A stretch of 64,000 nucleotides of DNA from Meandrina meandrites. Its lineage: Eukaryota > Cnidaria > Anthozoa > Scleractinia > Meandrinidae. The DNA is taken from assembly GCA_963693305.1 (NCBI GenBank), contig OY855905.1, positions 44,316,895-44,380,894 of the forward strand. The letters run 5' to 3'. The notes beneath the pieces are model-generated. The model was not told the DNA's origin, made no database searches, and saw only the letters and a program-made list of their open reading frames with translations. The translations under genes were made by a program, and so were the position numbers. Shown in pieces: positions 34,506 through 49,159 of this stretch. Position 1 is the stretch's first letter; the number at the start of each line of letters is the position of its first letter.

Positions 34506-37500
34506 CTAAAAAGACAAAAGAAATTGAACGACCAACTTTTTCACGGGATTTCAGTCAAACAAGCCGTTGTTGGCTTCTCTAGTGCACGAGCCAATCAACG
34601 ACCAACTTAGCTTGAGTGGCAGGAAGCCAAATTTGTCACGTAGCGGTCAAGAGCACGTGCGGTTCAGTGTGTTGCTATGATTGGCTAAGAAAGGAAAACC
34701 AATAGAAAGACGATAGATTATAATATTGTCAATTGTTAATAAAAACTTGAACTTTAGCTAGCGGTAAAGGTAGAAACAAACTTCAATAAAACTAGAACTG
34801 TATAAAATAAGCATGCCAAGGTTAAAGTTAGAGCAATTTGTTATTTCTTCTCAAGTTGGGCTTTTTCCGCCAAATAGCTTTAGATCTTCTGCTAAAGAAA
34901 CGTTTTTTAAAAGGTTCAGAATTAATCAAAGCATGCAGATACTTACGCGGCGTTTTTGCGGGTGATCTCCGAGTAAGACTGGGGCGACCTGCCTTCTTGT
35001 CAATACCACTGGTCGTCACCTTTTTTCCAGTCACGACTACGTCATCCTCGCTATCTTCTTCAGAACCCACGGGGATACTGGATCTTCGCGAACTCGAAGC
35101 TCTAGAATCAGTCTCTTTTTCTCTTTCACCGCCAATTCCACTGTTACGATTTAAACTTGGTCTTTGGCCACTCAGAGGTCTCTTAGACCGCGAGAGGCCT
35201 GGTCTCTGAAGGTTGTCATCTCTACTGGACTCGGAATCTCCAAGATCTCGATTAATAGCCAGTTGACCTGTCGATCGGGATAAACCGGGTCTGCTTTCAA
35301 CAGTAGTAATCCGGCTTTCTTCCCTAGGACTGGATAAGGAAGGACTTAGTGGTCGGTTTGATCGTGAGAGAGAAGGTCGCTGTTGGTTCATTCCTGTGTC
35401 TAGCGATCTCCTGGGGCGGGAAACTATCGCATCGTCGTCGTCGTCATCGTCGCTATCCACGATCTCGAACGGCTTTTTCTTCGGTCTTTGCTCGGTTTCT
35501 CTCGGCACGGACTCGTTTAGCAGCCCACCAGATCTCTTTTGAAGAGATCTAGATCTCGGAGGGCTCCTCACTTGAGCTTCGTCCTCCTCGCTGTGTTCGG
35601 ATATATTTGAGAACCTTGGAGCTGTAATCAAACTTCGTCGAGGACCTTGAAGAGAAACACAAAATGTTAACTGAAGGAGCTTTGATTCGTAATCATTACG
35701 AATCATTCCAGTGGAAAATTGTTACCACGCACTTTATTAACGGTATATTTATATTGGAGTGAATCCCAGCATAAAAGTTTTTTCTTAAAGATAGAATTAA
35801 CACTAAAGTTATGGCTATTTTTGTAGGCAAAGCTTTTTACAGAAACGACCCAGGGGACAAGTTTCTTTGAATGTTGCGGATGGACGAAAGAGCAAGCCAG
35901 CAAGAAAACGAAAGCAAACCAGCAAGTTGTCTGTCGAAACACACACAGTGGAGTACAGACAGTGCAACTCTTTTTGTCAGAGTGATCAAAATCTTATTCT
36001 CCTTACCACATTACTGCACTATACAGCAGACCGGTGATGAGATTAAAGAGAACCGTCAACTCGGTTGTACTGAGTTGATGTAGCACCGAATTAACAGGAA
36101 AAACATTAAAAAAGGAGAACTTTTTATCTCGAGATAATCAAGACCTTTATTTCCATGACTTGCCTACTTCAATTTGTAAGAACCTCGTCATTGTTTAGGT
36201 TAACTTAACTTTAGGTTCAATAGAGTGCAGTATAGTGCTTTATAACGCTAAAATAAGAAAAAAACTGTGTGTAATTTATCACTTTGAATTAAACCAGATA
36301 AAATACTTCTGATCCAATATTTTTTCCTCTAAATTTAAGTGAAATTGCCGTTCGACTATCTTTTTGCTACTTAGTGGAGCGTGGTTCATTATTTATTGCA
36401 CTAGGAAGAAAAAAACATCCGCTGGGAAAAGGGTAACTATTTACACTCATTTTAAAAAGGGTAAGACATTTTCCTAAGAACACAACATAAGGCCAGTGCC
36501 CAGATACTTAACCCACCCCTACCCCACCCCGACACCTCCAACTGTCCTAGGACAATACAATGATAAATACTTAAACAACTGCTTCACAGATAACACAGTT
36601 AAAGTGTAGCAAGAGTGAGTGATTAGATGAAGCTTCATTACAGATCAGCTAATAATCATGTTCAATTATTAGTGATTTTTTTGAAAGGAGATTCCACAAA
36701 GCGAGGCAACGTGTTAGGTTAACAAAAAGGCGAGGTTAACATCATTGATGTCGTGTACGAAGACAGAAGAGCTGCCAGCTTCGCTCGTAGAAGTTAGAAT
36801 TTATCGTCATGCATGCCATCAGTGGGTTATTGATGCATTAACTGTAAGTAGCGAGGTTAAGCAGCGAGAGATCTTCATGCACCAATCTTCACTCGGCAAA
36901 CATACCCTCCTCGACATTACTTTTCTCTTCATCGCCATCTCGTTTCTTCGCTGTCTCTTTTGCAGCTTTTTTCTTTCCGTGGGATTTTTTTGTCTTTCTT
37001 TGCGGATCCTTTTTACTAACGCCTGAGGTTTTGTGGCTTCTTTCTACAGAATTATCCATGTTCAACTGAGTCGTCTTTTCGTTCTTTTGATTTTCTGTTC
37101 TCGTTCTAACCGAACGGCCAATCACAACAGCGTCATCATCTGAGTCAGATTCTGACAGGCCACGTGCAGGTGCTGACGTAACGAGTGCTTTATCACGTGC
37201 AAGTCCTGTTGGTGCAAGTGCTTTATCATGTGCAGTTTTTCTAAGTGCAAATGCTTCATTACGTGCAAGTTCACGTGCCTTATCACGTACAAAATCTTGT
37301 TGATTCGATGATGAATCACGTGCTAGTGCCGACTCACCAGTTGTGGTGGCCACTTGATTGGCTGAGGGTGCCAGGACCTCGTGACCAGCAGAATCCTGTA
37401 GGTCTTTTTACAGCAAAACAACGTGACAAAATACTAGTTACTATTGCGTGACACATTTATAATAAATTATCGTGCGTAACACTCATTACCATTACGGTTG

Positions 37501-40500
37501 CGTACACACCTAGCAGTTCTAAAAGCCTTGCCGGAGCGTAAGGTAATACTTGGTACCCAACGGTGAAAGCAATTCCGTTGCTGATTAGCAATTTTGTTTT
37601 TGTGGGTATTTTAACGTATTTTGAATTATTGATCGCACCACCACCAAGAAATTGCCTGAATTCACAACCTTTCAAGATAAGATACATATGTCTAAACGAA
37701 ACGACTAATGTTTGTGAACATAGACCCGTAAACATAACGACTAAGCTTACTTGATAAAGTAACTTGTACACTGAGTAGTTAACTGAGAAATCGGGTTTGA
37801 TTACCAGTTTATACTATGTCACGAGCAGCACGTTCTTACCTGTTAAACTGGATCTTCTCGGACCTGTTATAGCAGGTTCTGGGTGTCTTTTACTGACAGA
37901 CGATCTGGTTACCAAACCCTCATCGGAGTCGGGTTCAGAGTCGTGAAGGCTGCGACTAGAACTAAAAAAAAATTAAACAGTCTCTTAATCGGCTTTTCCT
38001 TTTGGCGTGTAGAAACGATAGGCTCGACACCTGTTGGGAGAACTTAGAATTCGTTTCCCGTCGTAGCTTTTGTCACTGCCTAGTACACTTTTATCATTAA
38101 TTAGGGTTTACCTCGGTGTAAGAACCTGTGATATTTTTCTTTGTTTTGGAGCTATTGTTTTCCTTCTCTATCTTTGTTTTGCCAGCTCTTTGTTGTATTG
38201 TTCGTTCTTTGTTTTACGTCACCGGCGAGTTTCACAGGTTCTTACACCGAGGATGAGCCATTAATTACGTTTCTACCAAACGTTTGGTCAGCACCAAGCC
38301 GAACAATCTCGTCCCGAGAGCCCGGAGAGAGCCCGCTTTTCTTTTGGTAAGCAACAAGAACGCGGACTCTCGCCAAGTCCGATGAGAAAGTCCGCCAATC
38401 ATCTTTGAGAGAAATAGGCTCTGAGTCTGCGCACAACGACCGAAAGTCCACGAATCGCGGACTTTCAAATCGGACTTGGTCAGAGCCCGCGTTCTTGGTG
38501 CTGACCAGAAGAATAGCGGGGTTTGGGGACGAGATCGGTGTTTTACCTTCCTCCAGTCCTCGTATCACGTGACTCTAACTCGTCTTCAGGAGACCCAAGA
38601 TGTCTTTTTCTTGCCGAGTGCGCTCTCATCGCTGATTGGATGGTGACTACTGCGTCATCACGGTCTGTAAATTCCAAGTCTTTGTCCAACTGTTCAATGT
38701 GTTTGCTACGTACAGCGTGACCGCGAAGGGCAGCCTGGATTTCTGCTATTGCCTGCAACATGACAAACGTTTTAAAACCCTTTCATATGACAAGCTTAAC
38801 AGTTAGATTTAGAAACGTGCAACATATTTTAACTCATAATAGCAAAGTAGTCATCTCTCGCGAAGTCAAGTTAATGCACAATGAGCCCGCGCTTGACACG
38901 GGTGCGGGCCGCCAGTTTTCCCGCGCTTTACACTGCCACTCCAAGCAAAAAACTTGAGGAAAGCACATCAAGTCAGTACGGTCAAATCACCATTCACCAC
39001 AAATTTATTGCTGATTATTTTAAGAATCACTGGTTTAATAAACCATAATTACAAGAAAACAAAAAAACTAAAGCAAACACAAAATTACTTAAGAATGTGA
39101 TTCGAAATCCGTTCTGTTGTAAAATTCCCGCCTTGGTATTAAATTAACGTGTTCTAAAACACTAAAGGAAAGGAAGAATAATTACTTGTTCTTTATCTTC
39201 GTCCTCCTTTTGTTTGGTCTGGAAAGAAACGAAAACATGTAAGTTCTACAAAATATGCAGGCACAGAATAGAAGAAGTCTGCTTGCATGTGGGCGTAACG
39301 TTCAATGCCACTTCCTAACTAACTTTGCTGAAAAGTACAATATTAAAACTAACAAAGTGACTTTCAATGTACTTCTTTCATTGAATCTGCTTACCCTCTC
39401 TCTGTGTCTCCTCCAGTTTTTCTGCAGCGTGGAAGCAGCTTGATTCTGTGCTTGCCTTTCTTGCTCTTCTGTTTGCAGCTTCTTCCTCCCTTGGTAGCCT
39501 CGCCACTGCCGCTGGAGAGCCTTAGCGGCCCGTTGTTGTTGGAAATCATTTAACATTCGATCCAGGTCTTCATCATGATCATCTTGCGGAGGAGCTTCCT
39601 TGATAGACGGCTTCCTTGTTGGGCTATAATTACAGAAAACAAATTTAAAGGCTTTAATAGCCAAAAATAAAACATCTTTTACCTCTAACGACTTATGCAC
39701 ATGTGATAAGATTTCAAAACACATGACTTGGGGCCGGGGCAATAAGAAACAAATATAATTTTGACCTTGTTATACTTGTTGACGATCTTCTCCTTTCTCC
39801 AACAACACCCTTTTCATCTCTCAATCTGTCCAGCTCCTCTTGAGTTGACTTCAACTGCAACCTGATACATGTACGTCAGCGAGGTTAATAACATACTTTT
39901 GTCACTGCCTTGTACTCCAATCTCAACAAGTCCACCACTAGGCCTCTCAAACTGTAAATGTGACAACCGACAAGCATTCTGGGTCCCTTTTCCATCACGA
40001 TTGCGCGCACCTCCCCCCCCCCCCCCCCCCCCCCCCGCCAAGAAAACTGCCAGACTCACGGTGATCCTTGCGTTACATGTAACACAAGTACTGTTTCCTT
40101 TTAACGCTCTCAACTGATGGAATACACGTGAACTTCCTGAGATAACAAGTCCTTCTGTAAAATCTTTGATCACCTTCCAGAAATGTGCAGACGAGAAGGG
40201 GGAGTTTATCGACATATTCGTGACGATTTTGTAAGCAGCTTGTTACGTTAAGCTCTGGGTGCGGTAAACTGCAAACAGAATCTACTGCTTGAGATCGAGA
40301 ACTAGAATTTCTCCACTTGAATCTAGTGGAAACTAGAGACTACTCTCAAAATAAGCGGAAAACATAAATACTTTAGTTTACCTGAGATCGTCTGCGACTG
40401 ATCTGTAATGGGCACGATCCTCTTTTAGTCGTTCAATAATCTCCCGTTGTTTTTCTCTTTCTTCTAAAAGTTCTATTTCTCTTTCCTGTAGTTGAGCTAG

Positions 40501-43500
40501 TTTCTGGGAGGTGGTTCCTTTTAGTTCTATTCTCCCTGGAACTAAACACAACAATAATCACTGGTACATTTTGGACAGTGGAACCCCGTTAATACGACCA
40601 CCAACGGGCCATGGAAATTTGGCCGTATTAACGGGGTGGCCGCATTAACGGGGCATGGTTAAATTTCATGACTGGTCTACCTAAAGTAGGAAGCCGCAAC
40701 TTTCGTATTCATTTGCTTTTTACACACACAATGACTTAATCGCTTTGTAATTTAGCCAAGGGAATGTTACTGTCTGTCAAGTTTAATCTGTTTCTTTTTA
40801 ATTGTTGTTTGATTACTTACAATTGGTGATTAGTTAACCACAAAACCACAGAGATCAATCGCACGACAAGTTACACGGGTTTTGAATAAAATACTATCAT
40901 TCAATATTGTTTCTCAAGTACTGTATTTGTTTTGTTAGATTATTATTAGTTGTATTTGGTTCGAGTGGCCGCATTAACGGGGTAAATTTATAAAGGATTA
41001 TACAGGTTGGGATTTCAGAATGTGGCCGTTGGCCGTATTAACGGGGTGGCCGCATAAACGGGGTTTTATTATAAGAAAATGTATGGGCGTTTCGCCGGGA
41101 CAAGAAAAAGGGGCCGTAATAACGAGGTGGCCGTTTTAACGAGGTGGCCGTAAGCGGGCTGGGTTCCACTGTACATAAATTATTCTGGTGATAAAAAGCC
41201 CTGAGCATATGTTTGTTCAGAAGGGTCCCTAGCCATGAAGACATTCAACACAAAACCAACGCAGCACACCCAATCTGAAGAACACAAATGGAAATCTGAT
41301 TTACCTTCCGCGGCGAGTTTTGACACGCTTTTTCTTCTTACTTCCACGTCACTTTCTTTATCTTCTCGTAAAGATCCCTTCCTGGTTAATGCTCCCTTTC
41401 CATCCGACTCTTGCACTTTCTGAAATCCAGACCAGTTTATAGTTATTCAATAAACTAAGAAGAACTGATTCAGAAGCAAGTCAAAAACATCTTACAAATG
41501 CTCTCTTTCAACTGGCATATTTCGTTGGTCTGTCGGTTGGTTGGTTGGTCCGTCGGTTTCATGCGTGCGTGAGTGCGTGCGTCCCTGTGACCGTTCTTCC
41601 GACCGACCGTCCGTCCGTCTGTCCCTTCGATAGTCCGTCTAATTTGTTGCCACATAAGGTTATTTTTATTCAGCATGCAGGGTCGAGTAAAAATTTATTT
41701 TCTTCCCTTTCTTCTGTTAGCTACAAGGTGTTACGTCTAAATAAACTGAAAATACGAACTTGAAAAAAAATTATTGCTCAAGCGAAACTAAGAAAACCCT
41801 TAATTTTTAACATGTTACTTACTTCCTCCAGTTCACGAATCTTGGCCAAAAGTTGTCCTCGATTCATATCTGCATATTCAGCTGAAAAAAAATGATAGTG
41901 ATAACCTTTTATACTACAACAAAGGTAACAGTGAGCACTTGGAATGATTTGTAGGTTGTTCAATAGCTGTATTTGTCAAAAGTAAGGTTACTTGTCAAAA
42001 TGCACAGGATATTTAAGTACAAAGATCACGAGTAGTGATCTGATTGACAATTGTCGAGTGAGATTTACATGCACCGTTATTATATGCCACCATATTCTTA
42101 GAACTAAAATAAAACAAATGAGAATTAAAAGTTCGAGCGTACCTTTAAGAGGAACTTTCTTGTTGCCACTCGCCGCGTTTTCTATCGCCGTCAACAGATC
42201 TTTCTTGAGACTGCGGTTTTCTGCTTTCAAGTGGTCGTTTTCCTCTAAAAAAAAACATGAACAGTGTTATAACAAGAACGTACGTGTGGTGTAGTTTCAA
42301 AAAGAAGAACGGGCTGTCAAATTAGGATTAAGAAGAACTGCATATTGAACGAAAACTGAATGAAACTTGTAGGTGGGAGTTATCAGAAATTGAAGACACC
42401 ATTGAAATTTCTTTAGTTTGCACCTCGTAATGAAAGATGACAAAAATTTAGTATCCTTTTGCAAGATTAAAAAACGCGAGGAAACGTCGATGATGCTTAA
42501 AAGTTGAGTTGGGTGGGGGTATTTTTGACTCTTTTTTTTCATATCCTCGCACAAGAAAGTGTTTTATCACACCTGCTAGTCTCTGAAGAGACACGCTCGT
42601 GGGCTTTCCTTTCGTGCCTTTTGGAAGAGTGCTATTCCTTGGACTGTTGAAAAGACACAATCATTAATCACTAAAAACAGTTTGTAAGATAACTCATCAG
42701 TAGAAAACATGCATTCTGATGAGAAATCACCGGTACTCAAACCGAAATTTTGTCTTTTTGTTCGACAAAAGTATCCCAAGAGTAAAGTGATCTCTGCTAC
42801 TGACGCAAGACCATACTGGAGATTCAGGGATAAAACCCATGAGCCTGACGGAATGCCGTTTATGACACCATGTAACTTATCATCACATATCATGGCAACG
42901 TACAGTAGAAACCTCCCCCCAATCCACCCCTAGGGGCTACTTATCTGAAGTATGATGCAATGCTGGAAAGCTAATAGTTTCCTTCTAAAAAAATTGTTGT
43001 ACTGTTTTGGAGGTCAAGTGTAAGACGTGAAACACCAAGGAGCGATAATATGGCAAATTTCAGCCCGGGCTGAAATTCGTCAAGTACACTGCACCAGAAT
43101 TCCGGCCCTGTTACCAGGCTGAAATTTATCATATAATCTGCCCCTTAGTTACATGAAGAAGCCCTTCCGGTTACAGGCCCATCTAGCTGTAAACAAAAAA
43201 ATACATCCGGTTATAAGCCCCTCAGGATATAAGCCCCCGTCTGCTGGATGACAGTACTAGACAGGGCTAAATGTTGCTTTATCACAACTTTTAACTTAAA
43301 AACGTATTTCGATCAACACTGCCGTGGCTCGTTTCGAAACGTTTTTCTGATTATTCCGCTTATACCCCCCCCCCCCCCCCCCCGGATATAAGCCCCTCCG
43401 TTTATAAGCCCACCCAAAAACCCTTACGAAGTTGTATACTGAAGCCCAGGGCTTATAACCGGAATTTTACGGTATCGTTATCGTTATCGTTTAATGAGGG

Positions 43501-46500
43501 AAGCACGTAACAGTCTTGCGACTGACAAACCTGTGGCCCTCGAGTTCCCAATCGAATTGAAATTTAGAAGTGTTAGTTGCTGTGGAGGGAGGAAAACAGG
43601 CGAACCAGGAACAGGGACGAGAACCAACAACAAACGTAACCCACATATGACGTCGGGTCCGGGAATCGAATCGAACCCAGGCCACATTGGTTGGAAGCGA
43701 GTGCTCTCACCACTGCGCTATCCATGCTCCCCCTACTGTGGGTTACGAACGCTATTGCTATAGCATCAACTTTCCAAATTAGCTCCCCGTTGTTAATAAA
43801 CGCGATACTGTAGCGACTTAAGGTGATTCCACTGAAAAAGAAGGAGTAATCAAAATTTTCTAAGACTTAGTCCAGTTCATAATTATGTTATGAGCATTGC
43901 AAAACTGCAATAAAAAATGGGGGTCACCGTGCTCGTTTTTGTGCAACCTGGACGGCTATTATGGTAAATATATGACCCTCAAGGTTTATATTAGGAATCC
44001 TAGTAATCCGAAAAGGGAGCTATCATCTCTAGAAAAAATCATTTCTTGCATTAAAATATCGAAGCAGTTATACAAAATAGACTTTAATCTTACATAACAA
44101 ACTATTTTAATTGAACTGGAATTAAGATTATAAAAGAAATTAGATATTTTGCTGCGTGCGCACGTAAGCAGCACTACCAAAATACATGCTGTTTAAAGCA
44201 TTCAAATATAAATATCTCAAAATAGAATAATCAACTTTTCTTTAAATCGCGATATATTGTAGTCAACCGTATGTCATTTAAGTTAATGCCTTAAAAAATG
44301 GGGGTCACCATGCTCGTTTAGAAGAAAATAACCATTATTTTCCCTGCTAAGCTTAATCTGAAGGAAATGCCTTAACGTTGTGTGCGCGAGCGCTCGTGCG
44401 CGCGCTAAATGACGCGAAAAATCGTGCGCAGCAAGGATGCGCAATGCAATTCAGTGGAATCACCTTAAGAGAACTAAACACTGGCTGCACAATAGCCGCA
44501 AACAAGCACGCCAAATATTGTTTTTTTTTTTCTAAAAGTACCTGGTCTTTCCATAAGAATCGTGAACTTGAGATTGTTGCATTTCCAACATAGCCAGCTG
44601 TAATCTTTGAACCTAAAAAAAAAACAGCAGGGAAAATCACAATCATTTCAAAAACGAAATCTGTTTCCACTGTGAAGACGCAAATAACTGCTGTGAAGGA
44701 GCAAGGAGACCAAATTTGATGAGAAGGTAGAAAGTAGAGAAGCTGTAGGTTGTTAGCCCTATACCCTTCTCACACTAACGAAACATGTTAAGTTAAGCCA
44801 CATTTAACAAAATGAAAGTCAGTAACAGAAACATAGAGACTGTCGTGAATTTTCATAGGGTGCAAGTAAGCTCTAACTTGTGTTTTCATTGTGCTAAGTT
44901 TTAAGTTGGCAAATATCAGTTACTTAGAAACTTCAGCGAAGAAAACATTTTTATCAAGCAGCTTGTAAACATGTTTTACCTATGGCAAGGTGGATATTTT
45001 AGGCACAATTGCCAATGCAATGTTGGGTCACAGGGCCATAGGCAGGAGGGGTGCAATGGGTGTGTCCGCACCCTCGCACGCAGCGCAAAAATCCGCTTAC
45101 TGTGAGAGGGAGGGTTAAAATGACTCTCAGAATGCAGGAAAAGTGGACTTCAGCAACTGAATTTTTCAAAATCTCCCAGGGAAATAAACCCCCGGATCCC
45201 CCCCTAGACGCTCATGCTTCCAGTGCTCGCACACACCCAAGCAAAATTCTGCCTACAGCCCTGGGTCACACAGCATTGATAATGCAGTAGCTAGAAAGTA
45301 GACAATTAACCTTGAAAGGTAAATTACATTAGAAAGAGTTAATTCTCCACTTTCTAGCTTCTAATGTCAGTACTACATGGCACATTACACTGCAGTTGCA
45401 ATTGCACCCTTACATTTAATGGATCACTCTGAAAATGATTTATGGAAAAAAATCAAGAAAATAAAGATTAATACTGATACCTCTTGATAATATGTTTCAC
45501 TCTGGATTTGCAGCTCTTCAATGTTTGTCATTTTTATATCCTTCTTCAACTGACTGCAGAACAAAACAAAAATACTGGACAGTTTAATATTAAATGAATT
45601 TAATTTGCATGTACAATTATAAAAACTAATGGGTACCAATGATGTGAGAACATTTGCTGTGACTACACCCGATGTTCCATCAGCTGTGTGGACGGGTCAC
45701 CCAGACATGCTATTCGACATGGTTCGGATGGAAGGAGGAATGATTGATTGGTAATCCCACTATTAGTCCTTTTATATAATACAATGTACTAACTAAAGTT
45801 TTGTTCTTTCTATTCTGCAAAATTAAATGAACAGCCTCATGAGCTGTAGGCATACATGGATTGTCCACTATAGGTTAATTTACATTGTTGCTCTTGATAT
45901 TCAAACTTACAAGAAAGAAAGAAAACCACAATACATGTAAGTAAATTACGGACTGAGTTAGGTTATAGGCGATGTCTGAAAACTAGCATTTTGGACTGAA
46001 ACAAGGTATCGGGATGTACGGAACAGTATAATCCCACCAAAATTGCAAAGAGTACACCCCCCACCCTACCAGGGTGCTCAGTCCTCGAGCATCTAATATT
46101 ACTACTGTAAACATTCACCTTAATTCTGCTTCTTTATCTTTTACTGTTCTTTCAACTGCATGTAATTTTTGTTTTAAACTATTTACAATCTGAAAAACAG
46201 ATGAACAAATTTAACCTTGCAATCATTACAGGTCATGTATTTCATAACTGAGTTTTTAAAAATTCTGACATGTGAAAGTGTGAATTCTCATCAATGTAAA
46301 TTGTATAAGTTATTGTACATATGAACTTTCTAGTACTACAAAAATGAAAGCTAGAATGTACAGTGTACATCACTGTTTTACTACAATGCACTTACAGCAC
46401 TGGTGTCTCCCTTTTTGTCAGTTAATGTTCTCCTCACATCTTCAGGCTGTTAATAAAACAAAAGTGTAAGGTACATTTATTGTCCACTGTATGAAGAATT

Positions 46501-49119
46501 ATAACAATGTGGCATTCACAAACATCATGCACTGAATTTGGATGTTTACCAATTGTGTATTTTCAGAAAATATCCATATACCCACCACATTGGACGATCA
46601 ATGGAAATTGAGAGGGGTGGGTGTCTCAAAAGCCAACATTTTAAAAGGAAAGTATGCGGCTTAACTGGAATTTCCAGAGGGGTAGTGGGGATTCAAACCA
46701 AAAAACTTTTTCCATGGGAGGGTTATGGATATTTTCTGGAACAACACATTGGGGACACATTGTAGGATCAGTTTAACTTTCAAAATCATTCCACCATCAT
46801 TAGGGATGTAAATATGCTCACTTTAAACCCTTTTGTACTGCACTATACACAAAGCTGGGTCTGAAAAGCTCAGAAATGTATAACTACCGGTAGGAACTAA
46901 ATGCATACCTGCTTTCTTGTATTCAAGAGGTCTTCCATTTTCCTGTCCTAAATTTTATAACGTTGGAAAAAAAATTAAGGCTGTCATGGGTAGCTGGTAA
47001 CTGTGAATTTTAATACACAGGGTATTTACAACTCTTTAAACTGCATGCAGCTGTTTGGCATCTAGTTTTCAGTGAATATTGCTGTGCCATTATACTCTGC
47101 TCCTGGGATTTCAATAGCATTTTAAAGGGGCTATGTCATAGGATTTCACAGATTTTTGATCTAAACTGTTCAGAAATGTATAACTACTGGTAGGTACTAA
47201 ATGCATACCTGTTCAATGCATACCTGTACCTGTGCATACCTGTTCTGAAATTAGTGGTAGGCAACTTAACCCACTAAAAACATTGTCTTTGAACATCATT
47301 CTAAAGGAAGGCATGACTTTAATTTGCAGATAGAAATCAAACTAAAGCTATAAATATTCATTATTTGGCGATGCTCAGAAACAACTTGAAAAGTTTAGCC
47401 TTAGTTGAAATCCATTTCCATCTGAGCAATTTGCAGCCAAAGATGCTAATTGTTAACAGTTTTAGTGCTCTAATATAGCAATTGTTAATAAAATAGCCCA
47501 TTAGTTTTAGGTTTCCTACAGCACAAATATAAATTTTGGCTGTTCAAAAATCTATCAAAACCCGTGACAAAGCTCCTTTAAGTAGGTGGCTGCCCTTTTG
47601 CAGCACCCATCTGAGAGTAGTATAAGAAGCTCAAAACACTTCCCCTTTATAAGAGGGCACTGCATGGAGGGTTGATTTATGACTGGAAACCTGGCAGAGC
47701 TCTTGTGGGTGTTGTCCTGCTCTTCCAAAGGAGATTACATTGTAAATGCATTATATTGGCAGGGAGACAGTACAACCTGGCAATTCTTTGAAATACATGT
47801 ATGTACAAATGTACAGCTGCAATGCACCAAAGGAGTAATCTGGATCTTTGTCAACAGTTAAATTTTTAGGACTGGTGTTTCTTTACAAGGGGGCTGAAAT
47901 AAATAAATGCAGCACTTGTAATAAGAGGCACGTATTAAGATAATAAGAGACATATTTCTTATTCTGGAAATCACAGACACATTCAACGGAGGACTCAAAC
48001 ACGACAAGTAAATTTTAAGGTAATTTTATCTACATACCTTTAACACATTCTCTCCTTCGACCCTACGAAGTTTAGTGTTGATTACATTGTTTTCTGCTTT
48101 CAAGGCATTTATAATCTGCAGAATTAAATATTAGAGACCAACCAACATATTATTCTAAATCTGCAATGCAAGCATCCTTAAATTATTTCATGCTTGAGAG
48201 AACAACAATTTTACCCCATCTCCATGGTTTTCCTTTTTTGCTGATGACTGTCAAATTTTGTCATTTGTGGACATGCCCTGGCCCTCCAGCTTTAATTTTG
48301 ACTGCAAATTAATGTTCAATCCCTGCTTTTGCAACTTTTTTTGCTTATTTCTCCACCTGTTTTTGATTTTTCTATTACCAACTCTACTAGTTAGGAAAAA
48401 ACCCCTCAGATTCTTCAAATATTTTATATGATAGTATGAATCACACTGTATGGCCTTTTACCTCGCTGAGGTGAAGATGACTGATGGATTACAGCATTGT
48501 ACTAAGTAAAGTACCAAAATCTTCAAACTAAGGTTGACTTACCAGTGAAAAACATTTGCGAGACATAAATCGTTTTCTCACAACATAATTGCTCCTAATT
48601 TCTTCCAAAATATCCGCTTCAATGATTCTCTTGAGACAGGGCGAGAGCTGGTAACTTACTTAAATTGAGCAATACTGTAACTATGCCTAAAATCGTCTGG
48701 GATTGAGCCCAAGCTGGCTGGGGTCACTGCACTTTGTTCTTGAGCAAGACACTTTACTCTTGGCAGTGCCTCTCTCCACCCAGGTGTATAAAATTAATGG
48801 GTACCAATGGATTTACATAATGCTGGGGGTAACACTGCAATGGACTAGCATCCCATCCAGGGGGGAGTAGAAATACTTCTAGTTGCTTAATATTATGGTA
48901 ACCGGGATAAGCACCAGCTTGATTGGACACTAGGGTTGCAAGTAGAATTAAGATATTCAATGAACTAATAATTGTTTTAACTCCCTAGATGACAAGTGTC
49001 ACTACTTAGTTACCTTTTTTAACTCTATGATCTCATCATAGTAATCTTCCTGTGGTTTGTATGCAGGACCTCCACTTGACAAATGAGGCTCACCTTGAAA
49101 ATAAAAAATAAATAAATAA

Positions 49120-49159
<40 letters not shown>

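Noticed and set aside
34838..35209. Plus-strand ORF opposite IQCE exon 25
   Set aside because: Antisense to a confirmed coding exon; composition mirrors its Ser/Arg-rich codons.
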